From the NCBI GenBank assembly GCA_002294185.1, contig DBFD01000021.1:1-40922 (forward strand): 40,922 nucleotides of DNA. Direction: 5' to 3'. This document shows positions 1 through 8,894 of this stretch, piece by piece (the stretch's first letter is position 1; every line of letters starts with the position of its first letter). The notes beneath the pieces were generated by a model that saw only the letters and a list, made by a program, of their open reading frames with translations, had not been told where the DNA came from and made no database searches. The DNA comes from Paracoccus sp. UBA889 (GTDB lineage: Bacteria > Pseudomonadota > Alphaproteobacteria > Rhodobacterales > Rhodobacteraceae). The position numbers and the translations under genes are program-made.

Positions 1-1
1 A

Positions 2-442
2 CCGATTATTGACAGCGTTCAGGCGCGGCTGCTGGATCTGCTGCGCGGGCTTGTGCGCGACATGGGATTGTCCGCGATCGTGGTGACGCATGATCTTGCC
101 GTGGTGCGGCTGGCTTGGCAGGCGCATGGCCTGTGCTACGGTGTTTCCTGGCCGGAACCCGGTGGCGGGACGGTGCTGGTCGACCTGTCGCGGCGCTGCC
201 TGGCCGATGCGGCGCGGGTCTTTCCGGGGCTGGGCGTGATCCATGTCGGCGCGGAACCGGCGCTTTGTGTCGCAAGGCTGGCTGCGCGCGGGCGCGAGGA
301 TCGGGCGCAGATCGCCGATCGCATCGCCCGCGAGGCGGTCTTCGATCCGGGGAACCTGCGCCTGATTCGTATCGACAATTCCGGCGATCCGGCGGTTTCG
401 ACGATCGCCTTTCTCGCTGCGCTGGACGAGGTTGTTCCATGA
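2..442 (+). pseudogene. PhnK-PhnN chimera, 5'-partial (probable deletion junction)
   Basis: One open frame runs from the window edge. Codons up to about position 112 read as the region after the Walker B of PhnK, the C-P lyase ABC-type ATPase: SVQARLLDLLRGLV, then the H-loop VVTHDLAVVRLA. From about 113 the frame switches to the C-terminal half of PhnN (ribose 1,5-bisphosphate phosphokinase): WQAHGLCYGV, VLVDLSR, and the ARLAARGRE region. The PhnN Walker A half, the PhnK C-terminus and any phnL are absent, so PhnN activity is not expected. The PhnK D-loop expected just before SVQ is not readable in the first residues (PIID). The stop overlaps the phnM start (ATGA). Family assignment of both halves rests on recognised motifs. 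Calling it a deletion product is inference; an assembly join at the contig edge is the alternative. Confidence 0.7.
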
Positions 443-1572
443 TGATCCTTGCAAATGCCGAACTGATCCTGCCCGACCGCGTGATGCGCGGCGCCATCCA
501 TGTGGAGGACGGCGTGATCGTGGCCATCAGCGAGGGCGCCGCCGTTCCGCCCGGCGCGATGGATTGCGGCGGCGACCACGTCGCCCCCGGCCTGGTGGAG
601 CTGCATACCGACAATCTGGAACGGCATATCCAGCCGCGTCCCGGCGTGGATTGGCCCCATGCTGCCGCGATCTTCGCCCATGACGGTGAACTGGCCTCGG
701 CCGGGATCACCACGGTCCTCGACGCGGTAAGGGTCGGGTCGATCCCCGAAGACGGGGCGGGCTACGCGAAATATGCGCGCCCGCTGGTCAGCGAGATCAA
801 TGCTCTGCAGGCCGAGGGACGGACCCGGATCAGTCACTGGATCCATTTGCGGGCCGAGATTTGCAGCCGGACCCTGCTGGACGAACTGGCCGAATTCGGG
901 CCGCAGGATCGCGTCCGGCTGGTCAGCCTGATGGATCACACGCCCGGCCAGCGTCAATTCCGTGACATCGCCAAGCTGGCCCGGTATGTGCAGGGCAGGA
1001 AGGGGCTTACCGATGCGGCCTTCGCCGATCATGTCGCGCGCCTGACCGCGCTGCGCGACCGTTTCGGCGCCGCGCACGAGGCCGGCGCGGTCGCCGCCGC
1101 GCGCCGCCTGGGCGCGACGCTGGCCAGCCATGACGACACCACCGCCGATCAGGTCGCGACCAGCGCCGGCTATGGCATCCGCCTGGCCGAGTTCCCTACC
1201 ACGGAAGAGGCCGCGCGCGCCTGCCACGACCACGGCATTGCGGTGATGATGGGCGGGCCGAACCTGATCCGGGGCGGATCCCATTCGGGCAATGTCGCGG
1301 CCGAGGCGATGGCGCGGGACGGATTGCTGGATATCATCTCGTCCGACTACGTGCCCTCCAGCCTGTTGCTGGGGGCGCAGCATCTGGCGCGTGTGTGGAA
1401 GGATCCGGCGCGCGCCTTCGCGACCGTCACCGACGCCCCGGCGCGCGCGACCGGCCTGACGGATCGCGGCCGGATCGGGACCGGCCTGCGCGCCGATCTG
1501 ATCCGGCTGGCCGACATGGACCGGACGCTGCGGGTGGCCGGGGTCTGGGTCAAGGGCCGGCAGGTCGGCTGA
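439..1572 (+). CDS. phnM: Alpha-D-ribose 1-methylphosphonate 5-triphosphate diphosphatase PhnM
   Basis: This 377-aa amidohydrolase-family protein has the usual PhnM length. In the C-P lyase pathway PhnM removes pyrophosphate from ribose 1-methylphosphonate 5-triphosphate in the cytoplasm, giving the PhnJ substrate. Visible signatures are the metal-binding GLVELHTDNLERH near residues 51-63 (H56, D58), FAHDGE, the SLMDHTPGQRQF segment, the GATLASHDDTT region, and the C-terminal SDYVPSSLL and GLRADLIRL stretches. I chose the ATG at 439 because it overlaps the stop of the preceding phn frame by 4 nt and gives the canonical N-terminus. The gene looks intact, but what precedes it is a broken phnK/phnN, so the pathway may not work from this locus. 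Its stop lies 3 nt from the convergent kdgK stop. Confidence 0.93.
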   Translation: MMILANAELILPDRVMRGAIHVEDGVIVAISEGAAVPPGAMDCGGDHVAPGLVELHTDNLERHIQPRPGVDWPHAAAIFAHDGELASAGITTVLDAVRVGSIPEDGAGYAKYARPLVSEINALQAEGRTRISHWIHLRAEICSRTLLDELAEFGPQDRVRLVSLMDHTPGQRQFRDIAKLARYVQGRKGLTDAAFADHVARLTALRDRFGAAHEAGAVAAARRLGATLASHDDTTADQVATSAGYGIRLAEFPTTEEAARACHDHGIAVMMGGPNLIRGGSHSGNVAAEAMARDGLLDIISSDYVPSSLLLGAQHLARVWKDPARAFATVTDAPARATGLTDRGRIGTGLRADLIRLADMDRTLRVAGVWVKGRQVG

Positions 1573-1575
1573 GGA

Positions 1576-2493
1576 TCAGTCCGGCGCCGCGACCGCCTCG
1601 CGGACCAGCGCGCCGGGATGGGCGATCACCTTGCGGCTCAGCGCGTGACCGGCGCGGATCGCATCCTCCGGACCCGCGCCGCCAAGGCTGGCGGCCAGAT
1701 AGCCGGCGTTGAAGGCGTCGCCGGCCGAAGTCGTATCGATCGGCGTGGCGCGTTCCAGATCGCCGACCACGCCGACGCCCTGTGCGCCGCCGAACCGGAT
1801 CGGCTCGCCGCCATTCTTGATGACCACCTCGCCCGCGCCCAGATCCAGATATCGCGCCAGAGTCGCCTTGTCATCCGTATCGCCGAAATGGGTCATCTCG
1901 TCCTCGAGGCTGGGCAGGACCAGATCGGCGCCCGAGGCCGCGGCCTCGATCCAGCGGCGCATCGCGGCGGCCCCGGTCCACAGCCGGGGTCGCAGGTTCG
2001 GGTCGAAGACGATCCGGCAGCCCGATGCCCGCGCCCGTTTCAGCGCCGCCAGCAGCCTGTCGCGCCCGGCGTCGGACAGGATCGCCAGCGTGATTCCCGA
2101 CAGATAGGCGATGCGGCACCCTGCCAGCGCAGTGTCCAGCGTCTCCGGATCGTCGGCCAGATGCCGGGCGGCGGAATTGTCGCGCCAATAGGAAAAGCTG
2201 CGCTCGCCATCCTTCAGCGAAATCGCGTAAAGGCCGATCTCGCGGTCGGCGTCGCGGGTGACATGCGCGGTCTCGATCCCCTCGGCATCGAGGAAATCGA
2301 CCATCTTCTGCGAGAACTCGCCCGTGCCGACGCGGCTGAGATAGCCCACGCGCCAGTCGGTCCCCAGGGTCCGGCGCAGATACCAGGCGGTATTCAGCGT
2401 ATCGCCCGCGATCCCCAGACGCCACAATTCGCGCGTGTCCGACCGCGACAATTCCAGCATCGCCTCGCCGATGGACAGGATCAGGCCGCTCAT
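1576..2493 (-). CDS. kdgK: 2-dehydro-3-deoxygluconokinase (PfkB family)
   Basis: This 305-aa PfkB-fold sugar kinase phosphorylates 2-keto-3-deoxygluconate (KDG) to KDPG with ATP, the common end of every uronate branch in this locus. The N-terminal GEAMLELS is typical of KdgK, as are the VGYLSRVGTGEFS substrate-lid region, IVFDPNLRPRLW mid-protein, and the C-terminal IDTTSAGDAFNAGY, whose Asp near 259 is the catalytic base. Its ATG overlaps the uxuA stop (TGA) by 4 nt, implying translational coupling in a regulator-uxuA-kdgK operon. The convergent phnM stop is only 3 nt away and no terminator hairpin is visible between them. A generic sugar kinase is the alternative, but context makes KdgK strongly preferred. 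Confidence 0.92.
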   Translation of the reverse strand: MSGLILSIGEAMLELSRSDTRELWRLGIAGDTLNTAWYLRRTLGTDWRVGYLSRVGTGEFSQKMVDFLDAEGIETAHVTRDADREIGLYAISLKDGERSFSYWRDNSAARHLADDPETLDTALAGCRIAYLSGITLAILSDAGRDRLLAALKRARASGCRIVFDPNLRPRLWTGAAAMRRWIEAAASGADLVLPSLEDEMTHFGDTDDKATLARYLDLGAGEVVIKNGGEPIRFGGAQGVGVVGDLERATPIDTTSAGDAFNAGYLAASLGGAGPEDAIRAGHALSRKVIAHPGALVREAVAAPD

Positions 2494-3707
2494 GCCGGCA
2501 CCTCCGTCAGCGGATGGCTCAGGGCCGCCTCGACCCCGCGCAGTTCGGCCAGACCCTTGAGGCGGCCGATGGCGGGATAGCCCGGCTGGCCGTCGCGTCC
2601 CAGATCATCGAGGATATCCTGACCGTGATCGGGCCGCATCGGAATCACCGCATCGGACCGCCCGGCCCGTCGCCGCCGCCTTTCCTCGCGCAGCACCGCG
2701 GCGATCAGCGCCACCATGTCGGTCTGGCCGGCCAGATGTTCGTCCTCGAAGAAAGAACCCCGGATCGCGTCGCCGTCGCGGCGCACATTGCGCAGGTGCA
2801 GGAAATGCACCCGGTCGCCCAGCCGGTCCATCATGCCGGGCAGGTCGTTGTCGGGCCGCGCGCCCAGCGATCCCGAACACAGGGTGATGCCATTGGCGGG
2901 AAGATCGACGGCGGCCATCCGTTCGGCATAATCGGCCTCGGTCGACATGATCCGGGGCAGACCCAGCAAGGCGAAAGGGGGATCGTCGGGATGGCAGCAC
3001 AGCCGCATCCCGATCTCTTGCGCGACGGGGGCGACCTGTTCCAGGAAATCGTGGAAATTGCGGCGCAGGACCGCATCCGTCACCGGCGCATAGCTGTCAA
3101 GCAGGTCGCGGACATCCTGCAGGCTGAAACGTTCGGCTGCGCCCGGCAGGCCGAAGACGACGTTGCCCGCCAATTGCTGGCGTCGCGCCTCGTCCATGTC
3201 GGCAAAGCGGCGCGCGGCCTCGTCGCGGACATGCTCGGGGACATCCCGGGCCGCGCCCTGGCGTTGCAGGATGTGGATGTCGAAGACCGCGAAATCTGTG
3301 AAATCGAACCGCATGCAGCGCGCGCCCGAAGGCCGGGGCCAGGACAGGTCGGTCCGGGTCCAGTCCAGAACCGGCATGAAATTGTAGCACAGCACCTCGA
3401 TTCCCGCGTCGCGGAGATGGCGCATCGAGGCGATCCAGTTCGTCACATGCGCCCGCCAGTCGCCGCTCTGGGTCTTGATGGCCTCGCTGACCGGCAGGCT
3501 TTCGACCACCTCCCAGGCCAGCCCCGACGGGGTGCCGTCGCGCATGGCGGCGATCTGGGCCTGGCGGCGCGCGATCTCGTCGGGCAACCATGTTTCGCCG
3601 GTGGGAATGTGGTGCATGGCCGAGACCACGCCCCGCACACCCGCCTGAAGCATGTCGTCGATGGAAACCCGGTCCTGCGGCCCGAACCAGCGCCATGTCT
3701 GTCGCAT
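2490..3707 (-). CDS. uxuA: Mannonate dehydratase
   Basis: UxuA dehydrates D-mannonate to KDG in the glucuronate branch. At 405 aa it matches the family (about 390-400 aa). The start MRQTWRWFGPQDRVSIDDM is typical, followed by GVRGVVSAMHHIPTGE, VCYNFMPVLDWTRTDL-like mid-region residues, CCHPDDPP, and ITLCSGSLGARPDND, with HFLHLRN and FFEDEHLAG carrying the metal-site His and Glu residues. It lies downstream of the divergent GntR regulator (58-nt gap) and overlaps kdgK by 4 nt, so it is probably co-regulated with the uronate operon across the divergent promoter region. Confidence 0.95.
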   Translation of the reverse strand: MRQTWRWFGPQDRVSIDDMLQAGVRGVVSAMHHIPTGETWLPDEIARRQAQIAAMRDGTPSGLAWEVVESLPVSEAIKTQSGDWRAHVTNWIASMRHLRDAGIEVLCYNFMPVLDWTRTDLSWPRPSGARCMRFDFTDFAVFDIHILQRQGAARDVPEHVRDEAARRFADMDEARRQQLAGNVVFGLPGAAERFSLQDVRDLLDSYAPVTDAVLRRNFHDFLEQVAPVAQEIGMRLCCHPDDPPFALLGLPRIMSTEADYAERMAAVDLPANGITLCSGSLGARPDNDLPGMMDRLGDRVHFLHLRNVRRDGDAIRGSFFEDEHLAGQTDMVALIAAVLREERRRRRAGRSDAVIPMRPDHGQDILDDLGRDGQPGYPAIGRLKGLAELRGVEAALSHPLTEVPA

Positions 3708-3765
3708 TCTGTCCCTCTTTTCCTTCAGCCGATTGCGGGCCGGTCGGTTGCGCCCTGTCTAGCTG

Positions 3766-4473
3766 TCATTGCCCCAGCATCTCGGGTTGTTCAATGCGCA
3801 GTCGCTCCAGCGTCTCGTTGATGCGTGACAGATGGTCGGTGACGGCGGCGGCGGCGGCATCGGGGTCGCGATCGCGCAGGGCGCGCAGGATCACGCGATG
3901 TTCCTGCATCGCGTTCTGCGCGTTGTAGGACAGCGACAGATAGCGGGCGCGGTCCATGTGGCCCTTGTTTTCCTTGATCAGGGTCCACACCACCTCGCGA
4001 CCGATGAAGGCGCAGATGTCGTGGTGAAACCGGTCGTCCAGCGCATGAAAGCCGCTGCGGTCGTCGGCTGCGATGGCGGCGTCCTGCCGGGCGATCAGAT
4101 CGTCCAGCGCCCGATGCTGATCCGGGGTCAGGCGCAACGCGGCCTCGCGCGCGGTGGCGATCTCCAGCGCGTTGCGGATGAAATGCGCCTGCCGGATGGC
4201 CTGCTCCGAGATCTGCGTGACCACCGTCGCGCGCTGCGGACGGATCAGGATGAAGCCCATCTGCGACAGCCGGTAGAAGGCATCGCGCACCGGTTGGCGC
4301 GACACCCCCATCTGCGTCGCTACCTCGGCCTCGGACAGCCGGGCGCCGGGCGGCAGGGTCAGGTCGATCACCCGCTCATAGAGGGCGTCATAAACCTGGT
4401 CGGTCACGCTGGGCGGTCTTGCCTCGTCCAGCGCCGGCAGGGCGACATTGGCGGGCGATGCGGGCGGGGTCAT
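3766..4473 (-). CDS. GntR/FCD-family regulator of the uronate locus (UxuR-like)
   Basis: This 235-aa regulator has an N-terminal winged helix at about residues 24-90 (DQVYDALYERVIDLTLPPG, then SEAEVATQMGVSRQPVRDAF) and a C-terminal FCD ligand domain with metal-site-like His residues (RFHHDICAFIG, then HRVILRAL). It probably binds a uronate or aldonate and represses the divergent catabolic operons. I prefer the ATG at 4473 because GGAG lies 5 nt upstream; starts at 4491 or 4506 lack a Shine-Dalgarno and would put coding sequence into the promoter dyad at 4498-4513. It heads the uxuA-kdgK operon. The ligand is inferred from context only. Confidence 0.88.
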   Translation of the reverse strand: MTPPASPANVALPALDEARPPSVTDQVYDALYERVIDLTLPPGARLSEAEVATQMGVSRQPVRDAFYRLSQMGFILIRPQRATVVTQISEQAIRQAHFIRNALEIATAREAALRLTPDQHRALDDLIARQDAAIAADDRSGFHALDDRFHHDICAFIGREVVWTLIKENKGHMDRARYLSLSYNAQNAMQEHRVILRALRDRDPDAAAAAVTDHLSRINETLERLRIEQPEMLGQ

Positions 4474-4484
4474 GGCGGCTCCGG

Positions 4485-4530
4485 TTGACATCTCATAATC
4501 TAGCATATTAGATGACTAGCACAGTGGCAA
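4485..4530. promoter_or_regulatory. Divergent promoter/operator between regulator and uxaC
   Basis: Rightward, a perfect -35 TTGACA (4485-4490) stands 17 nt from TTAGAT (4508-4513). Leftward, TTGCCA (complement of 4525-4530) stands 17 nt from TATGCT (complement of 4502-4507). An imperfect dyad, ATCTA-N6-TAGAT, spans 4498-4513 and covers both -10 regions, a good position for a repressor. Assignment to the adjacent GntR protein is inference. Confidence 0.55.
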
Positions 4531-4544
4531 GGCGAATCGGGGGG

Positions 4545-5954
4545 ATGATGGCGCTGCTTGACGACGACCGCCTGTTTCCGTCCGAACCGGTTCAGCGAGA
4601 TCTGGCGCGCGATCTGTATGAAGGCGTGCGCGATCTGCCCATCATCAGTCCGCATGGCCATACCGACCCGCGCTGGTTCGCCGAGGATCAGCCCTTTCCC
4701 GATCCGGCGCAGCTTTTCGTGACGCCGGACCATTATGTCTTTCGCATGCTGGCCTCGCAGGGGGTGCCGCTGGCCGATCTGGGCGTGCCGCGGGTCGATG
4801 GCGGCCCGGTCGCATCCGACGGGCGCAGCATCTGGCGGATTTTCGCGCGCCACTACCATCTGTTTCGGGGCACGCCGTCACGGCTGTGGCTGGATCATTC
4901 CTTCCGGCATGTCTTCGGCATCGACCGCCGCCTGACGGCCGAAACGGCGGACTGGTATTACGATCACATCGCCGATTGCCTTGCGAAACCCGAATTCCGG
5001 CCCCGCGCCCTGTTCGACCGCTTCGGGATCGAGGCCATCGCCACGACCGAGGCCGCCACCGACGATCTTCGCTGGCACCGGATGATCCGCGAATCGGGTT
5101 GGACGGGCCGCGTGGTGACGACCTATCGCCCCGATGGTGTGATCGACCCCGAGATGGCGGGCTTTGCCGATAATGTTGCGCTGATGGGTCAGCAGACGGG
5201 GTTCGACACGACGACCTGGGCGGGCTACCTGGACGCCCACCGCGCCCGCCGCGCGTATTTCAGGGATTTCGGCGCGACCGCGTCCGATCATGGCCATGCC
5301 AGCGCCCGGACCGAGGATCTGCCGCAGGCCGACGCGGCCGCGCTGTTCGGAAAGGCGCTGAACGGTCGGTGTTCCGCCGAGGAAGCCGATGCCTTCCGAG
5401 GCCACATGCTGACCGAGATGGCCCGGATGAGTCTTGATGACGGGCTGGTCCTGCAAATTCATCCCGGATCGCGGCGCAACCATTCGGACGCGGTCATGGC
5501 GACATTCGGCCGAGACAAGGGTTTCGACATTCCCGGCCCCACCGATTACGTCTCCGCCCTGCGCCCGCTGCTGAACGCGGTGGGGATGCGACCCGATCTG
5601 ACGGTGATCCTGTTCACGCTGGACGAGGCGGCCTTTTCGCGCGAACTGGCGCCCCTGGCCGGGGCCTGGCCCTGCTTGCGGCTTGGTCCGGCCTGGTGGT
5701 TCCACGACAGCCCCGAGGGGATGCGCCGCTTTCGCGAGACGACGACCGAAACGGCAGGTTTCTACAACACGGTCGGTTTCAACGACGATACCCGTGCCTT
5801 CTGTTCGATCCCCGCCCGCCACGACGTCGCGCGGCGAGTGGATTGCGCCTATCTGGCCACGCTGGTCGCAACCGGCCGGCTGGACGGGGAGGAAGCGCCC
5901 GAAGTGGCGCGCGAGCTGGCCCACGGCCTCGCCAAACGGGCCTACAGACTTTGA
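4545..5954 (+). CDS. uxaC: Uronate isomerase
   Basis: UxaC isomerises D-glucuronate to D-fructuronate and D-galacturonate to D-tagaturonate, the entry step of both uronate branches. The protein (469 aa from 4545, 468 from 4548) has the family length. It shows the amidohydrolase-like [15 protein letters not shown] near the N-terminus (HxH metal ligands), the [12 protein letters not shown] region, [25 protein letters not shown] and [17 protein letters not shown]. An in-frame ATG at 4512 exists, but it would start inside the operator. The 4545/4548 pair follows a G-rich Shine-Dalgarno-like tract and gives the usual [11 protein letters not shown]-terminus. It is the first gene of a nine-gene rightward operon; dctP follows after 23 nt. 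Confidence 0.94.
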   Translation: MMALLDDDRLFPSEPVQRDLARDLYEGVRDLPIISPHGHTDPRWFAEDQPFPDPAQLFVTPDHYVFRMLASQGVPLADLGVPRVDGGPVASDGRSIWRIFARHYHLFRGTPSRLWLDHSFRHVFGIDRRLTAETADWYYDHIADCLAKPEFRPRALFDRFGIEAIATTEAATDDLRWHRMIRESGWTGRVVTTYRPDGVIDPEMAGFADNVALMGQQTGFDTTTWAGYLDAHRARRAYFRDFGATASDHGHASARTEDLPQADAAALFGKALNGRCSAEEADAFRGHMLTEMARMSLDDGLVLQIHPGSRRNHSDAVMATFGRDKGFDIPGPTDYVSALRPLLNAVGMRPDLTVILFTLDEAAFSRELAPLAGAWPCLRLGPAWWFHDSPEGMRRFRETTTETAGFYNTVGFNDDTRAFCSIPARHDVARRVDCAYLATLVATGRLDGEEAPEVARELAHGLAKRAYRL

Positions 5955-5977
5955 GCTTCATCCAGGGAGGATTAAAC

Positions 5978-6964
5978 ATGAAGTTCCTGAATACGACACT
6001 GATCGGGCTGCTGGCTTCGGCCGCCTTCGCAACCGCGGGCGCGGCTGCGGAATGCGAAATCACGCTGCGGTCATCGGACACCCACCCCGACGGCTATCCG
6101 ACCGTCGAGGGGGTCAAGTCGATGGCCAGCGAGGTCAAGGAGAAATCCGATGGCCGCATCTGCATCGAGGTCTTCCCGGCCGCGCAGCTGGGAGAGGAAA
6201 AGGACACGATCGAGCAGACCCAGTTCGGCGTGATCGACATGGTTCGTGCCAGCTTCGGCACGTTCAACGACATCGTGCCGGTCACCCAGCTTTTCTCGCT
6301 GCCCTACCTGTTCCGGTCGCAGGATCAGATGCACAACGTGCTTGATGGTCCGATCGGCGAAGAAATCGCGCAGAATTTCGCGGAAAAGGATCTGATCGTT
6401 CTTGGCTATTATGATGGCGGCGCGCGCAGCTTCTACAACAGCCAGAAACCCATCACCTCGATCGAGGATCTGAAGGGCATGAAGTTCCGCGTGATGCAGA
6501 ACGACGTCTTCGTGGACATGATGTCGGCGCTTGGCGCGAACGCGACGCCGATGCCCTATGGCGAGGTCTATTCAGCCATCCAGACCGGCGTCATCGACGG
6601 GGCCGAGAACAACTTTCCCAGCTATGACAGTTCGGGCCATGCCGAGGTCGCCAAATACTATACCCTGGACGAACACCTGATGGTGCCGGAACTGGTGGCG
6701 ATGTCGAAACTGTCCTGGGAAAAGCTGAGCCCCGAGGATCAGGAGATCATCAAGACCGCCGGCAAGAACTCGGTCGAGGTCGAGCGCAAGCTGTGGGCCG
6801 AGCAGGAAAAGGCGTCCGAGGAAAAGGTCGTCGCGGGCGGGGCGCAGATCATCAAGGATATCGACAAGACCGCCTTTCAGGAAGCGATGGCCCCGGTCTA
6901 CGAGAAATACGTGACCACGCCCGAGGCCAGGGATCTGGTCCGGCGCATTCAGGAAACCAAGTGA
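5978..6964 (+). CDS. TRAP transporter substrate-binding protein (DctP type)
   Basis: This 328-aa periplasmic solute receptor delivers substrate to the TRAP membrane subunits; context suggests a uronate. The ATG at 5978 follows GGGAGG at a good distance. A Sec signal peptide covers about residues 1-23 (hydrophobic [14 protein letters not shown], then [10 protein letters not shown]). DctP hallmarks are [20 protein letters not shown], the GMKFRVMQ region with the Arg expected to bind the substrate carboxylate, and [21 protein letters not shown]. It belongs to the same family as known uronate TRAP receptors, but the ligand cannot be read from sequence alone. A perfect stem-loop separates it from the permease genes. 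Confidence 0.9.
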   Translation: MKFLNTTLIGLLASAAFATAGAAAECEITLRSSDTHPDGYPTVEGVKSMASEVKEKSDGRICIEVFPAAQLGEEKDTIEQTQFGVIDMVRASFGTFNDIVPVTQLFSLPYLFRSQDQMHNVLDGPIGEEIAQNFAEKDLIVLGYYDGGARSFYNSQKPITSIEDLKGMKFRVMQNDVFVDMMSALGANATPMPYGEVYSAIQTGVIDGAENNFPSYDSSGHAEVAKYYTLDEHLMVPELVAMSKLSWEKLSPEDQEIIKTAGKNSVEVERKLWAEQEKASEEKVVAGGAQIIKDIDKTAFQEAMAPVYEKYVTTPEARDLVRRIQETK

Positions 6965-6978
6965 TCCCGTGACCTTCC

Positions 6979-7007
6979 GGCCGCCCGCGCATCCCGCGCG
7001 GGCGGCC
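6979..7007 (+). other. Perfect 12-bp stem-loop after the TRAP receptor gene
   Basis: GGCCGCCCGCGC (6979-6990), loop ATCCC, then its exact complement (6996-7007), in the 68-nt gap between dctP and dctQ. No T-tract follows, so it is more likely an mRNA 3'-end stabiliser or partial attenuator favouring receptor over permease synthesis, as known for other binding-protein operons. The role is inferred. Confidence 0.7.
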
Positions 7008-7032
7008 CCTTGCCCTTGCAGGAGATCGCCCG

Positions 7033-7614
7033 ATGCGCGGTGCAATCTTGAAACTGGCCGACGTGACCGGGCTGGTGGCCCGATTGGGATTGTGGCTGGC
7101 GGGGATCGGCCTGGTCCTGATGACGGCGGCGGTCTTCGCGCAGGTCTTCTATCGCTACATCATCGGCTACAGCCTTTTCTGGGCCGAGCCCGCCAGCGTC
7201 ATGCTGATGGGATGGTTCATCTTCATCGGCGCGGCGGTCGGCGTGAAAGAGGGCTATCACCTGTCCTTCGACGTCGGCCTGATGGTCGTGCCGGAAGGCT
7301 GGCGGCCCTGGTTTCACAGCCTGTCGGACGTGGTCGTGGCAGCCTTCGGCTTCGGGATGTCGTGGTTCGGCTGGCAACTGGCCGCAAAGGCCGCCAGCGG
7401 CGACATTCCGGGACTTGGCATTTCGCGCATCTGGGATTTCGCGCCGCTGATCGCGGGCGGGGTGCTGCTGCTGCTGTTCTCGGCCGAGCGTATCCTGCGC
7501 CGGCTGGTGGGGCTGCGCACCCGGCGCTTCGGCGACATGGATGACGCCGCCGATGGCGAGGTCGACGGCCATGCGGCGGGCGCGCGGGCCCGCGACATGC
7601 TGGAGACGAAGTGA
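7033..7614 (+). CDS. TRAP transporter small permease (DctQ type)
   Basis: This 193-aa membrane protein has four predicted hydrophobic helices, the layout of a DctQ subunit. These are at about residues 14-36, 48-66 (FWAEPASVMLMGWFIFIGAAVG), 90-110 and 128-147. It pairs with the large permease in the inner membrane and contributes to receptor docking. The segment RYIIGYSLFWAEPASVML is a typical DctQ motif. The C-terminal tail (about 45 residues) is charged and Ala/Asp-rich, an extension beyond the last helix. Its stop overlaps the dctM ATG (TGATG). Confidence 0.9.
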   Translation: MRGAILKLADVTGLVARLGLWLAGIGLVLMTAAVFAQVFYRYIIGYSLFWAEPASVMLMGWFIFIGAAVGVKEGYHLSFDVGLMVVPEGWRPWFHSLSDVVVAAFGFGMSWFGWQLAAKAASGDIPGLGISRIWDFAPLIAGGVLLLLFSAERILRRLVGLRTRRFGDMDDAADGEVDGHAAGARARDMLETK

Positions 7615-8894
7615 TGGAATACTGGATCCTGTTCGGAAGCTTCACGGGCCTGCTGCTGATCGGAACGCCGGTTGCCTTCTGCCTTGGCGCATCCAGCTTT
7701 TTCACCGTTCTCTATCTGGGACTGCCCCCGGTGGTGGTGTTCCAGAGGCTGAATTCCGGCATCTCGGTCTTTGCGCTGATGGCGATCCCCTTCTTCATCT
7801 ATTCGGGCGATCTGATGGTGCGCGGCGACATCGCGCGGCGGCTGGTCGCACTGGCCGGGGCGATGGTCGGGCACCTGAAGGGCGGGTTGGGACAGGTCAA
7901 CATCATGGCCTCGCTGATGTTCGGCGGCGTCTCTGGCTCGGCCGCGGCGGATGCCTCGGCGGTGGGCGGGCTGATGGTGCCGCAGATGAAGGCGCGGGGC
8001 TATGACGTGGATTATGCGGTCAACATAACCGTGGTCAGTTCGATCATCGCGCTGATGATCCCGCCCAGCCACAACATGATCATCTATTCCATTGCCGCCG
8101 GCGGCCGGCTGTCGATCGCGGATCTGTTCACTGCGGGGATCATTCCCGGCCTGCTGCTGGCGCTGATGCTGATGAGCGCGGCGTGGTACGTGGCCCGCAA
8201 GAAGGGCTATCCGACCGAGCCGTTTCCCGGGTTCCGGATGATGGGCGCGCTGTTCGTCTCGGCCGTGCCGGGGCTGATCCTGATCGCGATCATCTTCGGT
8301 GGCGTCCGGTCGGGCATCTTCACGGCCTCGGAATCCTCGAATGTCGCGGTGGTCTATGCACTGCTGATCACGGCGCTGGTCTATCGCAGCCTGCCATGGG
8401 GCGAATTCGTCGAAGCGACCAAGGGCGCGGTCCGCACCACTTCGATGGTGCTGCTGGTCATCGGCAGCGCGGCCTGTTTCGGCTGGCTTCTGGCCTATCT
8501 CCGCGTGCCGGCACAGCTGGTCCAGCTTTTGCAGAGCGTCTCCGACAACCCGCTGGTGATCCTGCTGCTGATGAACCTGATCCTGCTGATCCTGGGCACC
8601 TTCATGGACATGTCGCCGCTGATCGTGATCACCACACCGATCTTTCTGCCCGTTGCGCAGGCCTTCGGCGTGGACCCGGTGCATTTCGGGGTGATCCTGA
8701 TCCTGAACCTGGGCATCGGATTGTGCACGCCGCCGGTCGGCGCGGTGCTGTTCGTGGGCTGCGCGGTGGGACGTATCAGCATCTGGCAGGCGATGCGCAC
8801 CATCTGGCCGTTCTACGGCGCGGCCTTCCTGACGCTGATGCTGGTCACCTACATCCCGGCACTGTCGCTGTGGCTGCCCTCGGTGTTCAGATGA
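7614..8894 (+). CDS. TRAP transporter large permease (DctM type)
   Basis: This 426-aa protein, about a dozen hydrophobic segments, is the Na+-coupled large TRAP subunit. Family marks include FCLGASSFFTVLYLGLPP, IPFFIYSGDLMVRGDIARRL, the GGVSGSAAADASAVGGLMVP stretch, PPSHNMIIYS, FTASESSNVAVVYAL and GIGLCTPPVGAVLFVG near the end. I chose ATG 7614, which overlaps the dctQ stop, rather than the GTG one codon upstream. Its 3' end overlaps kdgF by 4 nt, tying uptake to catabolic enzymes in one transcript. Confidence 0.93.
   Translation: MEYWILFGSFTGLLLIGTPVAFCLGASSFFTVLYLGLPPVVVFQRLNSGISVFALMAIPFFIYSGDLMVRGDIARRLVALAGAMVGHLKGGLGQVNIMASLMFGGVSGSAAADASAVGGLMVPQMKARGYDVDYAVNITVVSSIIALMIPPSHNMIIYSIAAGGRLSIADLFTAGIIPGLLLALMLMSAAWYVARKKGYPTEPFPGFRMMGALFVSAVPGLILIAIIFGGVRSGIFTASESSNVAVVYALLITALVYRSLPWGEFVEATKGAVRTTSMVLLVIGSAACFGWLLAYLRVPAQLVQLLQSVSDNPLVILLLMNLILLILGTFMDMSPLIVITTPIFLPVAQAFGVDPVHFGVILILNLGIGLCTPPVGAVLFVGCAVGRISIWQAMRTIWPFYGAAFLTLMLVTYIPALSLWLPSVFR

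Noticed and set aside
136..1383. Long minus-strand ORF across phnM
   Set aside because: It is antisense to a clearly conserved gene; long antisense frames are expected in such GC-rich DNA, and its Gln/Arg/Gly-rich protein resembles nothing.
4474..4506. Upstream starts (4506, 4491) for the GntR regulator
   Set aside because: They lack a ribosome site and enter the promoter dyad; ATG 4473 has GGAG at the right distance.
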